From JAFKFH01 sp017307375 (lineage in GTDB: Bacteria; Pseudomonadota; Alphaproteobacteria; Ferrovibrionales; Ferrovibrionaceae), in contig OZ245874.1 in the NCBI GenBank assembly GCA_965229335.1, forward strand, positions 310,001 through 374,000: a DNA stretch of 64,000 bases, in the 5' to 3' direction. This document shows, one piece after another, positions 52,018 to 61,024 of the stretch. The stretch's first letter is position 1. Each line of letters opens with the position of its first letter. Both the position numbers and the translations under genes were made by a program. Under the pieces are notes generated by a model, which did not search any database, was not told where the DNA came from, and saw nothing but the letters and a program-made list of their open reading frames with translations.

Positions 52018-52656
52018 ATGCCGGAACTTTCGTGGGCTGAGCACGGCGATACCGCTGGGCCGATCGAGGCTCCGCGTGACGACGAGTTGAAAGGCGTCGA
52101 CGTCGGGGCGCGGCTGCTGAAGCTGCGCAAGAGCCGCCGCCTGACCCTGCAGGATGTCAGCGCCCTGACCGGGGTCTCGGCCTCCGCCTTTTCCAAGATC
52201 GAGCGAAACGAGCTTTCGCCGACGATCTCGACGATGCAGCGTATCGCCCAGGGCCTGGAGGTCGAGCTGGTGACGCTGTTGTCGGCCGATCAGGACAATA
52301 CGACCTTCAGCTTTCCCGGGCGCCGCAGTGTCAGCAGGGCCGGCAGCGGCAGCAAGCACGCGACCGGCACCTGCAACAACGTGCTGCTGTGCGCGGATCT
52401 CAAGAACAAGCGCGCCACCCCGATCCTGACGACGGTCACGGCCCGCTCGCCGGACGAATATCCGACCTGGGCGAAGTCGGAGGCCGAGATCTTCGTGATG
52501 GTGCTGGAAGGGACGCTGGTCGTTCACAGCCGGCTCTACGAGCCGCTCGAGCTCAACAAGGGCGATTCGGTCTATTACGACGCCACCACCGAGCACACCT
52601 GGACCTCGAAGGGACCCACCAACGCCGTCGTGCTGTGGGTGCTGGTCGATCTCTAA
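52018..52656 (+). CDS. XRE-family regulator with C-terminal cupin domain
   Basis: This protein has about 212 residues from the ATG at 52018, which has the best ribosome site; an open frame extends upstream to 51931. The HTH spans about 20-78 (GARLLKLRKSRRLTLQDVSA, with SASAFSKIERNELSPTISTM). The C-terminal cupin spans about 130-205 (EIFVMVLEGTLVVHS, LNKGDSVYYDATTEHTW). Regulators of this kind control divergent catabolic and transport operons, with the cupin as ligand sensor. Here that would be the six-gene operon. Confidence 0.9.
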   Translation: MPELSWAEHGDTAGPIEAPRDDELKGVDVGARLLKLRKSRRLTLQDVSALTGVSASAFSKIERNELSPTISTMQRIAQGLEVELVTLLSADQDNTTFSFPGRRSVSRAGSGSKHATGTCNNVLLCADLKNKRATPILTTVTARSPDEYPTWAKSEAEIFVMVLEGTLVVHSRLYEPLELNKGDSVYYDATTEHTWTSKGPTNAVVLWVLVDL

Positions 52657-52725
52657 CCGTCAGATCGGGACGGGAATCGGCCCGCGATAATTGTCTTTTC
52701 CGAAATTTCTGTCGGATCCGACTTT

Positions 52726-52822
52726 CCGGCAGCCCGGCGGCCATTGCACCTCGACGACGATGTCGAGCACGTCCGGGCCGGTGCGACGCGTCACGGTCAT
52801 ACGATCACACAGGGGTGCCGCC
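52726..52822 (-). pseudogene. decayed fragment of the comM 5' end and upstream region
   Basis: Read on the minus strand, the fragment encodes GPDVLDIVVEVQW, aligning with GTDVLDIDVQVQM near the comM N-terminus. Nucleotides 52726-52780 match 45391-45451 with scattered mismatches and a 1-base gap. Two deletions remove the start region. The block at 52791-52822 matches the comM upstream DNA (45504-45535) at 30 of 32 positions. It is in the same orientation as comM and marks the far edge of the inserted islet. Confidence 0.8.
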
Positions 52823-52873
52823 TGGCGCGAGTTGCGGCTAATCTCGCCGCGCCACTCAGACAAGGTTTTCCCG

Positions 52874-54055
52874 ATGACCCCAGTTTCCGCCGGCATCAAC
52901 CCATTGCTGACCGCGATGAACGAGGCGCCGATTCCGGCGGCGGCGGCCTGGCTGCGCCAGTACGAGGGCGGCGCCGGCCCCGCCATCGACCTGTCGCAGG
53001 CGGTGCCGGGCCAGCCGCCCGAACCGGTGCTGCTCGACGCGCTGGCCGCCGCCGCCGCCTCGCCCGAGGCGGCGCGCTACGGCGCCATCCTGGGCGACGA
53101 CGCGCTGCGGGCGGCCCTGGCCCGGGATATCGCGACGACCTATGGCGGCGAGGTCGAGGCCGCCGACATCGCCGTCACCGCCGGCTGCAACCAGGCCTTC
53201 TTCGTCGCCATGCTGACGCTCGCCCGCGCCGGCGACGAGGTCATCCTGCCGACCCCCTGGTACTTCAACTACAAGATGACGCTGGAGATGCTGGGCGTGA
53301 CCGCGGTGCCACTGCCGTGTTCGGCGGCGGCCGGCTTCGTCCCCGATGTCGAGACCGCGCGCGGCCTGATCACCCCGCGCACCCGGGCGATCGTGCTGAT
53401 CACCCCGAACAACCCGACCGGCGCGGTCTACGACGCCGAGACGATCGCGGCCTTCCAACGCCTGGCGGCGGCCAGCGGCATCCATCTCGTGGTCGACGAG
53501 ACCTATCGCGATTTCCTGCCGGCCCGGCATTCCGGCACCCCCCATCGGCTGTTCGCCGCGGCCGGCTGGCGCGATCACGTCGTCCATCTCTACAGCTTCT
53601 CCAAATCCTATGCCGTGCCCGGCCATCGCATCGGCGCGGTCGCGGCCGGGCCGCGTCTCCTCGCGCAACTCACCAAGGTGATGGACAGCCTGCAGATCTG
53701 TGCGCCGCGCACGGGCCAGATCGCGATCGCCGGCACCATGCCGGCCCTGGCCGAGGCGCGCGGGCGGATGCGCGCGACGTTCAATGCGCGGGCCGAGGTG
53801 TTCTCGGCCGAGATCGCCGCGGTCGACGGCTGGTCGATCGGCTCGATCGGCGCCTATTTCGCCTATGTGCGCCACCCGTTCAATGCACCCGGCGAGGAGG
53901 TGGCGCAGGGCCTGGCCCGGCAGCAGGGCGTCCTGTGCCTGCCCGGTGCCTTCTTCGGCCCCGGCCAGGACCAGTATCTGCGCATGGCCTTCGCCAATGT
54001 CGGCGAGGACCGGCTGCGCGGCATTTCCCGCCGCCTCGCCGCTTTCCGCGCATGA
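52874..54055 (+). CDS. class I/II PLP-dependent aminotransferase
   Basis: This 393-residue fold-type I aminotransferase has the nitrogen-binding segment ITPNNPTGAVYD (about 175-186) and VVDETYRDFL. The Schiff-base Lys is in LYSFSKSYAVPGHRIGA (about 240-256), and the carboxylate-binding Arg in YLRMAFANV. The amino donor cannot be read from sequence. The ATG at 52874 is supported by homology starting at MTPVSAGINPLL; the frame is open upstream through the comM fragment, without homology. It heads a three-gene set with a cupin and a DMT transporter. Confidence 0.9.
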   Translation: MTPVSAGINPLLTAMNEAPIPAAAAWLRQYEGGAGPAIDLSQAVPGQPPEPVLLDALAAAAASPEAARYGAILGDDALRAALARDIATTYGGEVEAADIAVTAGCNQAFFVAMLTLARAGDEVILPTPWYFNYKMTLEMLGVTAVPLPCSAAAGFVPDVETARGLITPRTRAIVLITPNNPTGAVYDAETIAAFQRLAAASGIHLVVDETYRDFLPARHSGTPHRLFAAAGWRDHVVHLYSFSKSYAVPGHRIGAVAAGPRLLAQLTKVMDSLQICAPRTGQIAIAGTMPALAEARGRMRATFNARAEVFSAEIAAVDGWSIGSIGAYFAYVRHPFNAPGEEVAQGLARQQGVLCLPGAFFGPGQDQYLRMAFANVGEDRLRGISRRLAAFRA

Positions 54056-54152
54056 CCGCGGGAAAAACCGGGAAAGGCCGCGGCCGCGCCATATCGGCGC
54101 CGCAGTCGGCGGCGACGCTCGGACCCAGCCGCCATCCGATCAGGGACCTGCC

Positions 54153-54611
54153 ATGACCGCCGCCCCCGTGCTGAAGCTGAACCCCGCCGCCGTGGCCCGC
54201 ACGGTCGGCGATATCCGGCGCTACGGCTATCAGCGGGTCGACGATCCCGACGGCGATCTGCTGATCATGGAATCGGGCAAGCACGTCCCCTACCCCGTCG
54301 CCCGCGTCTTCGTCGTCGATGCCCACAAGCGCGCGATCCGCGGGCGCCACGCCCATATCACCTGCAACCAGCTGCTGATCTGCCTGCAGGGCCGGCTGCG
54401 CGTCACCTGCGACGACGGGCGCCAGCGCCACGAAACCGTGCTCGACAAGCATTCCGAGGCGCTGCTGATGCCGTCGGGCATCTGGGGCGAGCAGGATTAC
54501 CTGGAGAACCCGACGATGCTGATGGTGCTGTGCGACGAGCCGTTCGACGCCGGCGAATATATCCGCGACTACGAGACCTTCCTCCGCTTCAAGGGCGTCG
54601 CCGCCCCGTGA
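54153..54611 (+). CDS. FdtA/QdtA-like (WxcM) cupin protein
   Basis: This 152-residue cupin has the FdtA/WxcM pattern VARVFVVDAHKRAIRGRHAH and the core CNQLLICLQGRLRVTCDDG. Family members isomerise dTDP-4-keto-6-deoxyglucose to the 3-keto sugar before an aminotransferase acts. The adjacent aminotransferase is class I/II rather than the DegT type used for sugars, so a sugar role is uncertain. It lies 97 bp after the aminotransferase and its stop overlaps the next GTG. Confidence 0.8.
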   Translation: MTAAPVLKLNPAAVARTVGDIRRYGYQRVDDPDGDLLIMESGKHVPYPVARVFVVDAHKRAIRGRHAHITCNQLLICLQGRLRVTCDDGRQRHETVLDKHSEALLMPSGIWGEQDYLENPTMLMVLCDEPFDAGEYIRDYETFLRFKGVAAP

Positions 54612-55060
54612 ACGCCTCGGCCGGCTGGCTCCTCTTCGCGCTGGCCGGCGGCATGGCGCTGGCGGTCCAGGCCGGGCTCAACGGCGGGCTCGGCCGGCTG
54701 CTCGGCCATCCCTTGTGGGCGACGCTCGCCTCGCTGACCGTCTCGGTCCTGACGGTGGTGCCGGTGATGCTGTTGCTGCGCCTCAAGCTGCCCGAGGCCG
54801 GCGACGTGGCCCGCGCCCCGTGGTGGCAATGGCTGGGCGGCGTGCTCGGCGCGCTCTACGTCACCGCGGCGCTGGCCGCCACGCCCCGCCTGGGCGTCAC
54901 CACCGCGGTCGCCGCGGTGATCACCGGCCAGCTCGTCATGTCGCTCGTGCTCGACCATTTCGGGCTGATCGGCCTGGCCCGCCAGCCGATCGACCTGCCG
55001 CGCATCGTCGGCGTCGTGCTGCTGGTGGCCGGGCTGTTTCTCATTCGCGGCTGGCGCTAG
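54608..55060 (+). CDS. DMT-superfamily membrane protein (DUF606/YdcZ)
   Basis: This 150-residue protein has five hydrophobic helices. It starts at the GTG at 54608 (GTGA overlap with the cupin gene). The N-terminal LAGGMALAVQAGLNGGLGRL and VLGALYVTAALAATPRLGVT are DUF606 signatures. Single-domain members probably act as dimers; the substrate is unknown. Its 3' end lies 8 bp from a convergent tetR gene. Confidence 0.88.
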   Translation: MNASAGWLLFALAGGMALAVQAGLNGGLGRLLGHPLWATLASLTVSVLTVVPVMLLLRLKLPEAGDVARAPWWQWLGGVLGALYVTAALAATPRLGVTTAVAAVITGQLVMSLVLDHFGLIGLARQPIDLPRIVGVVLLVAGLFLIRGWR

Positions 55061-55068
55061 GAAAATTT

Positions 55069-55707
55069 TCAGGAAGTCCGGTCGAGGGCGACGACACCTG
55101 CCGGCAGTGCGGCTTCGAGGAAACTCACGATGGCATCGGGCGACGCGGTGCCGGCCACCACCAGCGTCGCGACGGCACCGCGCATCGCCTGCCAGGCCAG
55201 GCGCGCATCGTCGGGATCGGGCACGGCGCCGAGCCGCAGGGCCAGCGCCGCGCTGAACGCGGCAAAGGCGCGCCCCTGTGCTGCGGCCAGGTCGGGATCG
55301 GGGTCGGGGCCGAGGCCCTCGGCCGTCTCCTCGCGCCGCATCAGCCGGAACAGGTTCGACTGGCTCAGCGCGAAGGTGACATAGGCGCGCAACATCGCGT
55401 TCAGCCCGTCCGGTCCGTTGCCGGCCGCGCCGGCGGCCGAGGCTTCGAGCATCGCGGCGAGCTGGCGATAGCCTTCGGCCATCACCGCCGCCTCCAGCGC
55501 GCGCTTGTCGGCAAAATGATGATAGGGCGCGGCCTCCGACACACCGGCGGCCTTGGCGACCGAACGCAGCGACAGGGCCTGCGGCGGGATGATCGCCAGC
55601 AGCGCCATCGCCGCGGCCACCAGCCGCTCGGCGAGATTGCGGGTCGGGCGCCGGCGCGCCGACGCCTTCAGACGCCTGCGCAACCGGCCGGGCTTGCGTG
55701 TCGCCAT
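55069..55707 (-). CDS. TetR/AcrR-family transcriptional regulator
   Basis: This 212-residue protein has a very basic N-terminal tail (about 20 residues, many Arg/Lys) and an HTH at about 25-70 (LSLRSVAKAAGVSEAAPYHH, FADKRALEAAV). The C-terminal helical domain carries AMLRAYVTFALSQSNLFRLM. It is transcribed away from the acyltransferase gene at 55.9 kb across a 192-bp spacer that could hold its operator. I see no obvious palindrome there. Confidence 0.88.
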   Translation of the reverse strand: MATRKPGRLRRRLKASARRRPTRNLAERLVAAAMALLAIIPPQALSLRSVAKAAGVSEAAPYHHFADKRALEAAVMAEGYRQLAAMLEASAAGAAGNGPDGLNAMLRAYVTFALSQSNLFRLMRREETAEGLGPDPDPDLAAAQGRAFAAFSAALALRLGAVPDPDDARLAWQAMRGAVATLVVAGTASPDAIVSFLEAALPAGVVALDRTS

Positions 55708-55899
55708 TGCGGTCTGCCGGCCTGTCCTAACAGCATTAGCTTAATGCCGTTAGCCTAGCCGGCCCGTGCCCAAAGGCAAGGTTTTCTCCTGAAATTTTCG
55801 GGGGTTACGGCACATCTGTTCCGGGCCGGCGGCACGTGCCCCGTAGCCGTAACTTGACTGCCATGAAATCGTCACGGACAATCCCTAGACTCCGTATCC

Positions 55900-56769
55900 A
55901 TGATCCAGATGAGCATGACCCCAGTATCCACTCGGCCATTGCCTCCGCGCTCGGAAGGGTGGAGCGTCCTCGCCGGCGGCGGTCGTTTTGCCGTCCGGCT
56001 GACCCGAGATCCCGGTGAAATCGCCGCCGGGCAGCGGTTGCGCTACCAGGTCTTCTACGAGGAGATGGCGGCCCAGGCGACACCCGCGATGGCGGCGCTG
56101 GGACGCGATTTCGACGAATTCGACCAGCTCTGCGACCATCTGATGGTCCATGACCTGACGCGCGCACCGGGCGATCAGGTCGTCGGCACCTACCGGCTGT
56201 TCCCGCAGGCCCTGGCCGAAAGCCATGGCCAGTATTATTCGGAAAGCGAATACGCGCTGCGCCCGACCATCGACCGCCTGGCGGCCGAGGCCGGCGGCCG
56301 CCTGCTCGAACTGGGGCGGTCCTGCGTTCACCCCGAATACCGCAACAACGCGACGATCCAGCTGTTGTGGCGCGGCATCACGACCTACATGGTCGAGAAC
56401 CAGATCAGCTACATGTTCGGCTGCGCCAGCCTGCCCGGCGTCGATCCCGACGCGCTGGCGGTGCCGCTGTCCTACCTGCATCATAACCACCTCGCGCCGC
56501 CGGAGATGCGCATCCGTGCCCTCGAGGATCGCTACGTGCCGATGAACCGCCTGCCGGCCGAGGGGCTCGACATGCGCCGGGCGCTGCATGCGGTGCCGCC
56601 GCTGATCAAGGCCTATCTGCGGCTCGGCGCCTATATCGGCGACGGGGCGGTCATCGACCACCAGTTCGGCACGACCGACGTGTTCATCCTGGTGCCGGTC
56701 GCGCGCATCGCCCCGAAATACTACAGCCATTTCGGCCGCGACGAATTCTCGGTCGTCGGCTCGGCCTGA
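55900..56769 (+). CDS. olsB: OlsB-type ornithine N-acyltransferase (ornithine lipid synthesis)
   Basis: This 289-residue GNAT-related enzyme probably transfers a 3-hydroxyacyl chain from ACP to ornithine, giving lyso-ornithine lipid. The N-terminal RYQVFYEEM (about 48-56) and DHLMVHD are typical. RLLELGRSCVHPEYRNNATI (about 138-157) and FGCASLPGVDP are diagnostic for OlsB-like proteins. An internal ATG 12 bp downstream is a plausible alternative start. No olsA (second acyltransferase) is next to it, so that gene must lie elsewhere if ornithine lipids are made. Confidence 0.85.
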   Translation: MIQMSMTPVSTRPLPPRSEGWSVLAGGGRFAVRLTRDPGEIAAGQRLRYQVFYEEMAAQATPAMAALGRDFDEFDQLCDHLMVHDLTRAPGDQVVGTYRLFPQALAESHGQYYSESEYALRPTIDRLAAEAGGRLLELGRSCVHPEYRNNATIQLLWRGITTYMVENQISYMFGCASLPGVDPDALAVPLSYLHHNHLAPPEMRIRALEDRYVPMNRLPAEGLDMRRALHAVPPLIKAYLRLGAYIGDGAVIDHQFGTTDVFILVPVARIAPKYYSHFGRDEFSVVGSA

Positions 56770-56776
56770 CGCCGCG

Positions 56777-57187
56777 TCAGCCGTGGCGTTCCCACCAGCC
56801 CTCGGCCGGCGCGGTCTGCTCGACCACGTCGACCCAGGCGCCGGCAGGGTCGCGTAGCGCGAAACGCCGCTGGCCCCAGGGTTCGTCGGTCAGCGGATAG
56901 ATCAGGGGCGCCCCCGCCGCGGCCAGCCGGGCATGCTCGGCCCTCGCATCGGCGACCTGCAGGGTGACCAGCGTGCCCTCGCCCCGCGAGACCGCCGGCC
57001 CCGGCGGCGTCGACGGATGGTCCGGCGCCATGAACCCGAGCGTGAACGGCCGCTCCCCCGCCGAGGCCAGCACGGTGATCCAGCCGGCTTCGAACATGGT
57101 CGTGAAGGCGAACCAGCGTCGGTAGAACGCGGCGCAATCGCGATGGGCCGGGGTGACGGTCAGGGTGTAGCAATCCAACAGCTTCAT
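56777..57187 (-). CDS. VOC/glyoxalase-superfamily protein
   Basis: This 136-residue protein has two beta-alpha-beta-beta-beta modules. The patterns KLLDCYTLTVTPAHRDCAAF, LVTLQVADARAEHARLAAAG and GQRRFALRDPAGAWVDVVEQ are typical of uncharacterised VOC proteins. It diverges from a tetR gene with two identical-half-site operators between them and is the probable regulated gene. The substrate or bound ligand is unknown. Confidence 0.87.
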   Translation of the reverse strand: MKLLDCYTLTVTPAHRDCAAFYRRWFAFTTMFEAGWITVLASAGERPFTLGFMAPDHPSTPPGPAVSRGEGTLVTLQVADARAEHARLAAAGAPLIYPLTDEPWGQRRFALRDPAGAWVDVVEQTAPAEGWWERHG

Positions 57188-57211
57188 TGCCTATGCCTCC
57201 GTGCCGGTATT

Positions 57212-57254
57212 ACATACATTCAGTATGTCTTTAAATAACATACAGGATGTATGT
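57212..57254. promoter_or_regulatory. two identical-half-site TetR operators
   Basis: ACATAC-N5-GTATGT occurs twice, at 57212-57228 and 57238-57254, with centres 26 bp apart. The second ends exactly one base before the tetR ATG at 57255. The first lies 25 bp upstream of the VOC gene start. Both half-sites are perfect in both copies. This is strong evidence for autoregulation and joint control of the divergent pair. Confidence 0.85.
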
Positions 57255-57842
57255 ATGCAACAGCGCCGAACCCAGGCCGAACGCCAAGCCGCCACCCGTG
57301 CCGCCCTGATCGCCGCGGCGCGCCAGGCCTTCGCCGAGCAGGGCTATGCGGCCACCGGCACCGAGGCGGTGGTGCGCGCCGCTGCGGTGACGCGCGGCGC
57401 GCTCTACTATCATTTTGCCGACAAGACCGCCCTGTTTGCCGCCGTGTTCGAGACGGTCGCGGCCGAAGTGCTCGACCGGATCGAGGCGGAGGCCGCGGAT
57501 GCGCCATCGGCCGGGGCGGCATTGCGCCGCGGGGCCGAGGCGTTCCTTGCCGCCGTGTTGTCGCCGGCCACGCGTCGCATCTATCTCGTCGATGCCCCGG
57601 CGGTGATCGGCTGGGCAGCCTGGCGCGAAATCGACGGGCGCTATGCGATGGGCTCGCTGCGCCGGGGTGTCGAGGCGGCGCTGGCCGAGGCGCCGCATCC
57701 CGGCCTCGATGCCGAGGCGGTCACCTGCCTATTGTCGGGTGCCCTGAACGAAGCGGCCCTCTGGCTTGCCGAGAACGAGGAAGCGGGCAGTCGCCTGCGG
57801 GCAAGCTTCGGCCTGTTGCTCGACGGCCTGTTTCCGCCCTAA
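57255..57842 (+). CDS. TetR/AcrR-family transcriptional regulator
   Basis: This 195-residue protein starts at the ATG at 57255, directly after its second operator. The HTH spans about 10-56 (RAALIAAARQAFAEQGYAAT, ALYYHFADKTALFAAVFE). The C-terminal domain (LVDAPAVIGWAAWREIDGRY) matches the TetR subgroup with the W-REID motif. It is divergent from the VOC gene, and its 3' end overlaps the convergent MEMO-AMMECR1 gene by 4 bp. Confidence 0.92.
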   Translation: MQQRRTQAERQAATRAALIAAARQAFAEQGYAATGTEAVVRAAAVTRGALYYHFADKTALFAAVFETVAAEVLDRIEAEAADAPSAGAALRRGAEAFLAAVLSPATRRIYLVDAPAVIGWAAWREIDGRYAMGSLRRGVEAALAEAPHPGLDAEAVTCLLSGALNEAALWLAENEEAGSRLRASFGLLLDGLFPP

Positions 57843-59221
57843 CCGTCGATGCGACCGCCGAAGCTCTCGGCCGTGTAGCGTTCGACGCGCAGGCTGTCCG
57901 ACCAGTGCCCTGCCGGCAGGCCGGCCTTGCGCCGCAGCGCCGCGACGAAGCCGCGCGGTTCGGGCAAGTCCTGCCATACCGCGGGCAGGAAGGTCGCGCG
58001 CCGCTGGCCGTCGGCCAGGATCAACCCGTCGATCCCCGGGCGCAGCCGGGCCAGCAATTCGGTCTCGTCCGCCACCGGGAACGGCACCGGCGGCGTCAGC
58101 ACCGAGACGTGGATTTCCAGCCCGGGCATCTCGTCGCGCGGCAGCGGCGCAAAGCGCGGATCGGCGAAGGCGGCGTTCCAGGCGTTGCGGGCCACGTCGT
58201 CGGCCAGCGCGCCACCGGCCTGCAGCGAACCGATGCAGCCGCGCAGGTTCCCCGCGCGCTCGAGCGTCACGAAACTCGCCCGCCAGGTCGCAAGCTCTGG
58301 CGGCAGTGTCGCGCGGGGTACGGGGCCGGGTCGGTGTCCGGCCAGGCCGCCTTCGATCGCGGCCAACGCATGTTGCAGCAGGTCGCGCCGCCGCGCCGCA
58401 TCCAGCATCGCCTGGTCCGCCGGCGCGAAGGCCCAGGCGCCATAGCCGACGACGCGCCCGGCATCGCCCTCGGTATCGCCCGAATTGCGCAGGTCGAGGC
58501 GCAGGCAGGCCAGTTCGCGGGTCCGTGCCTGGTTCAGCAGCCCGGCAATGGCATGCCGGCCGCAGGCGCTGTCGCGGTCGGCCAGCAACGCGGCGATGTC
58601 CAGACGCTCGATGGCGGCGGCGGTGCGCTCGTCGCGGATCCGCGCCTCGTCATAGCCATGGTAGTGCGACAGGTCGCTCGAAACCAGGATCAGGGTCTCG
58701 GCTCCGCCCCACAAGGCATCGAGGACCCGGCCCACCTGGTCGGGCGTGGCCTCACCGACGACAAGAGGCACCAGAACGAAATCGTCCAAAGTGCGTTGCA
58801 GGAACGGCAGATGCACCTCGATCGCGTGCTCCTGGGCGTGCGCCTCGTCCGACCAGACGGCCTGCCCGCCCTCGACCAGCCCCGCCAGCGCGGCCTGGTC
58901 GAGCGCGACATCGCCGAGCGGCGTGTGGAAGGCCCGCGCCGTCGGGGCGGCGATGCCGCGCAGCGCGACCCGATGGTTGGGGCAGAGCAGGACCACGCGC
59001 CGGATCGTCGCTCGGCCCGGGCCCAGCCGGGCATAGGCACGGGCCGCGATCGGGCCGGAATAGACGAACCCGGCATGCGGCGCGATCAGCGCCTTCGGGG
59101 CGGGCAGCGTGCTCCCGCCGGGCTGGCCCAGGTAGAAATCGGCCATGCCGGCCAGCTGGTCGGGGCGGGCCGGATAGAAGCTGCCGGCCAGGGCGGCCGG
59201 TCGTACCGCGGTTTGGGGCAT
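57839..59221 (-). CDS. MEMO-AMMECR1 fusion protein (AmmeMemoRadiSam system A+B)
   Basis: This protein has about 460 residues from the ATG at 59221. The N-terminal MEMO-like domain (about 1-265) resembles class III extradiol dioxygenases: IAPHAGFVYSG, LCPNHRV, EHAIEVHLPFLQ and SSDLSHYHGYD supply the metal-type His residues. The C-terminal AMMECR1 domain (about 280-455) has FVTLERAGNLRGCIGSLQ. In many genomes these are two genes; here they are fused. The radical SAM partner lies divergently 107 bp away. The system's product is not established. The plus-strand neighbour tetR overlaps its 3' end. Confidence 0.9.
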   Translation of the reverse strand: MPQTAVRPAALAGSFYPARPDQLAGMADFYLGQPGGSTLPAPKALIAPHAGFVYSGPIAARAYARLGPGRATIRRVVLLCPNHRVALRGIAAPTARAFHTPLGDVALDQAALAGLVEGGQAVWSDEAHAQEHAIEVHLPFLQRTLDDFVLVPLVVGEATPDQVGRVLDALWGGAETLILVSSDLSHYHGYDEARIRDERTAAAIERLDIAALLADRDSACGRHAIAGLLNQARTRELACLRLDLRNSGDTEGDAGRVVGYGAWAFAPADQAMLDAARRRDLLQHALAAIEGGLAGHRPGPVPRATLPPELATWRASFVTLERAGNLRGCIGSLQAGGALADDVARNAWNAAFADPRFAPLPRDEMPGLEIHVSVLTPPVPFPVADETELLARLRPGIDGLILADGQRRATFLPAVWQDLPEPRGFVAALRRKAGLPAGHWSDSLRVERYTAESFGGRIDG

Positions 59222-59328
59222 GGCATCCTCGCGGGGCTGTTCGGCCAAGTCTAGGAGCGGAACGCCGGCTTCGCCATTCCGTTTCCCTGGTCTACCATCA
59301 TCGGCGAGGCAACCCGAAAGGCAGCCCC

Positions 59329-60459
<1,131 letters not shown>

Positions 60460-61024
60460 ATATGGTCGACAAGACCCCAGTCGCGGGCTTCCTCGGGCGT
60501 CATGAAGCGGTCGCGGTCCAGCGCCGCCTCGACCTCTTCCACGGTCCGGCCGCAATGCCTGGCATAGATCCGGTTCAGCCGCTGCTTGGTCTTGATAATG
60601 TCGTCGACATGGCGCTCGATGTCGGAAACCTTGCCCTGATACCCGCCCGAGGGCTGGTGGACCATGACGCTGGCATTGGGCAGCGCCCCCCGCCTGCCCG
60701 GAGCGCCGGCCATCAGCAGGAAGGAGCCCATCGACCACGCGGTGCCCATGCACAGCGTCGCCACCGGGTTCCTGATGTACTGCATGGTGTCGTAGATCGC
60801 GAACCCCGCGGTGACGCCGCCGCCGGGCGAATTGATGTACATCGCGATTTCCTTGGTCGGGTTCTCGGCCTCCAGGAACAGCAGCTGGGCGCAGACCAGG
60901 GCCGAGACCGTGTCGTCGATCGGGCCGTTGAGGAAGACGATGCGCTCGCGCAGCAGGCGCGAGAAGATGTCGAACGAGCGCTCGCCGCGGGCCGATTGCT
61001 CGACCACCATCGGCACCAGGCTCA

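Larger units (their letters stand above)
45391..52822. mobile_element. putative catabolic islet bracketed by comM 5'-end direct repeats
   Basis: Seven genes (45607-52656) form one unit: a six-gene minus-strand operon dapA-like / FAD oxidase / SBP / permease / ATPase / FMN dehydrogenase, plus a divergent XRE-cupin regulator. It is inserted exactly between comM and the DNA that once lay upstream of comM, as shown by the decayed comM fragment at the far end. No integrase or transposase is present, so the mechanism is unknown. The calling of this as a mobile unit is inference from the repeats. Confidence 0.5.

Noticed and set aside
45391..52822. Islet considered as a composite transposon
   Set aside because: The bracketing repeats are comM 5' DNA, not insertion sequences, and no transposase gene or terminal inverted repeats are present.
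57766..59328. Long upstream extension of the radical SAM frame across the MEMO-AMMECR1 gene
   Set aside because: It is Arg/Pro-rich shadow sequence antisense to a clear gene; conserved protein starts at 59329.
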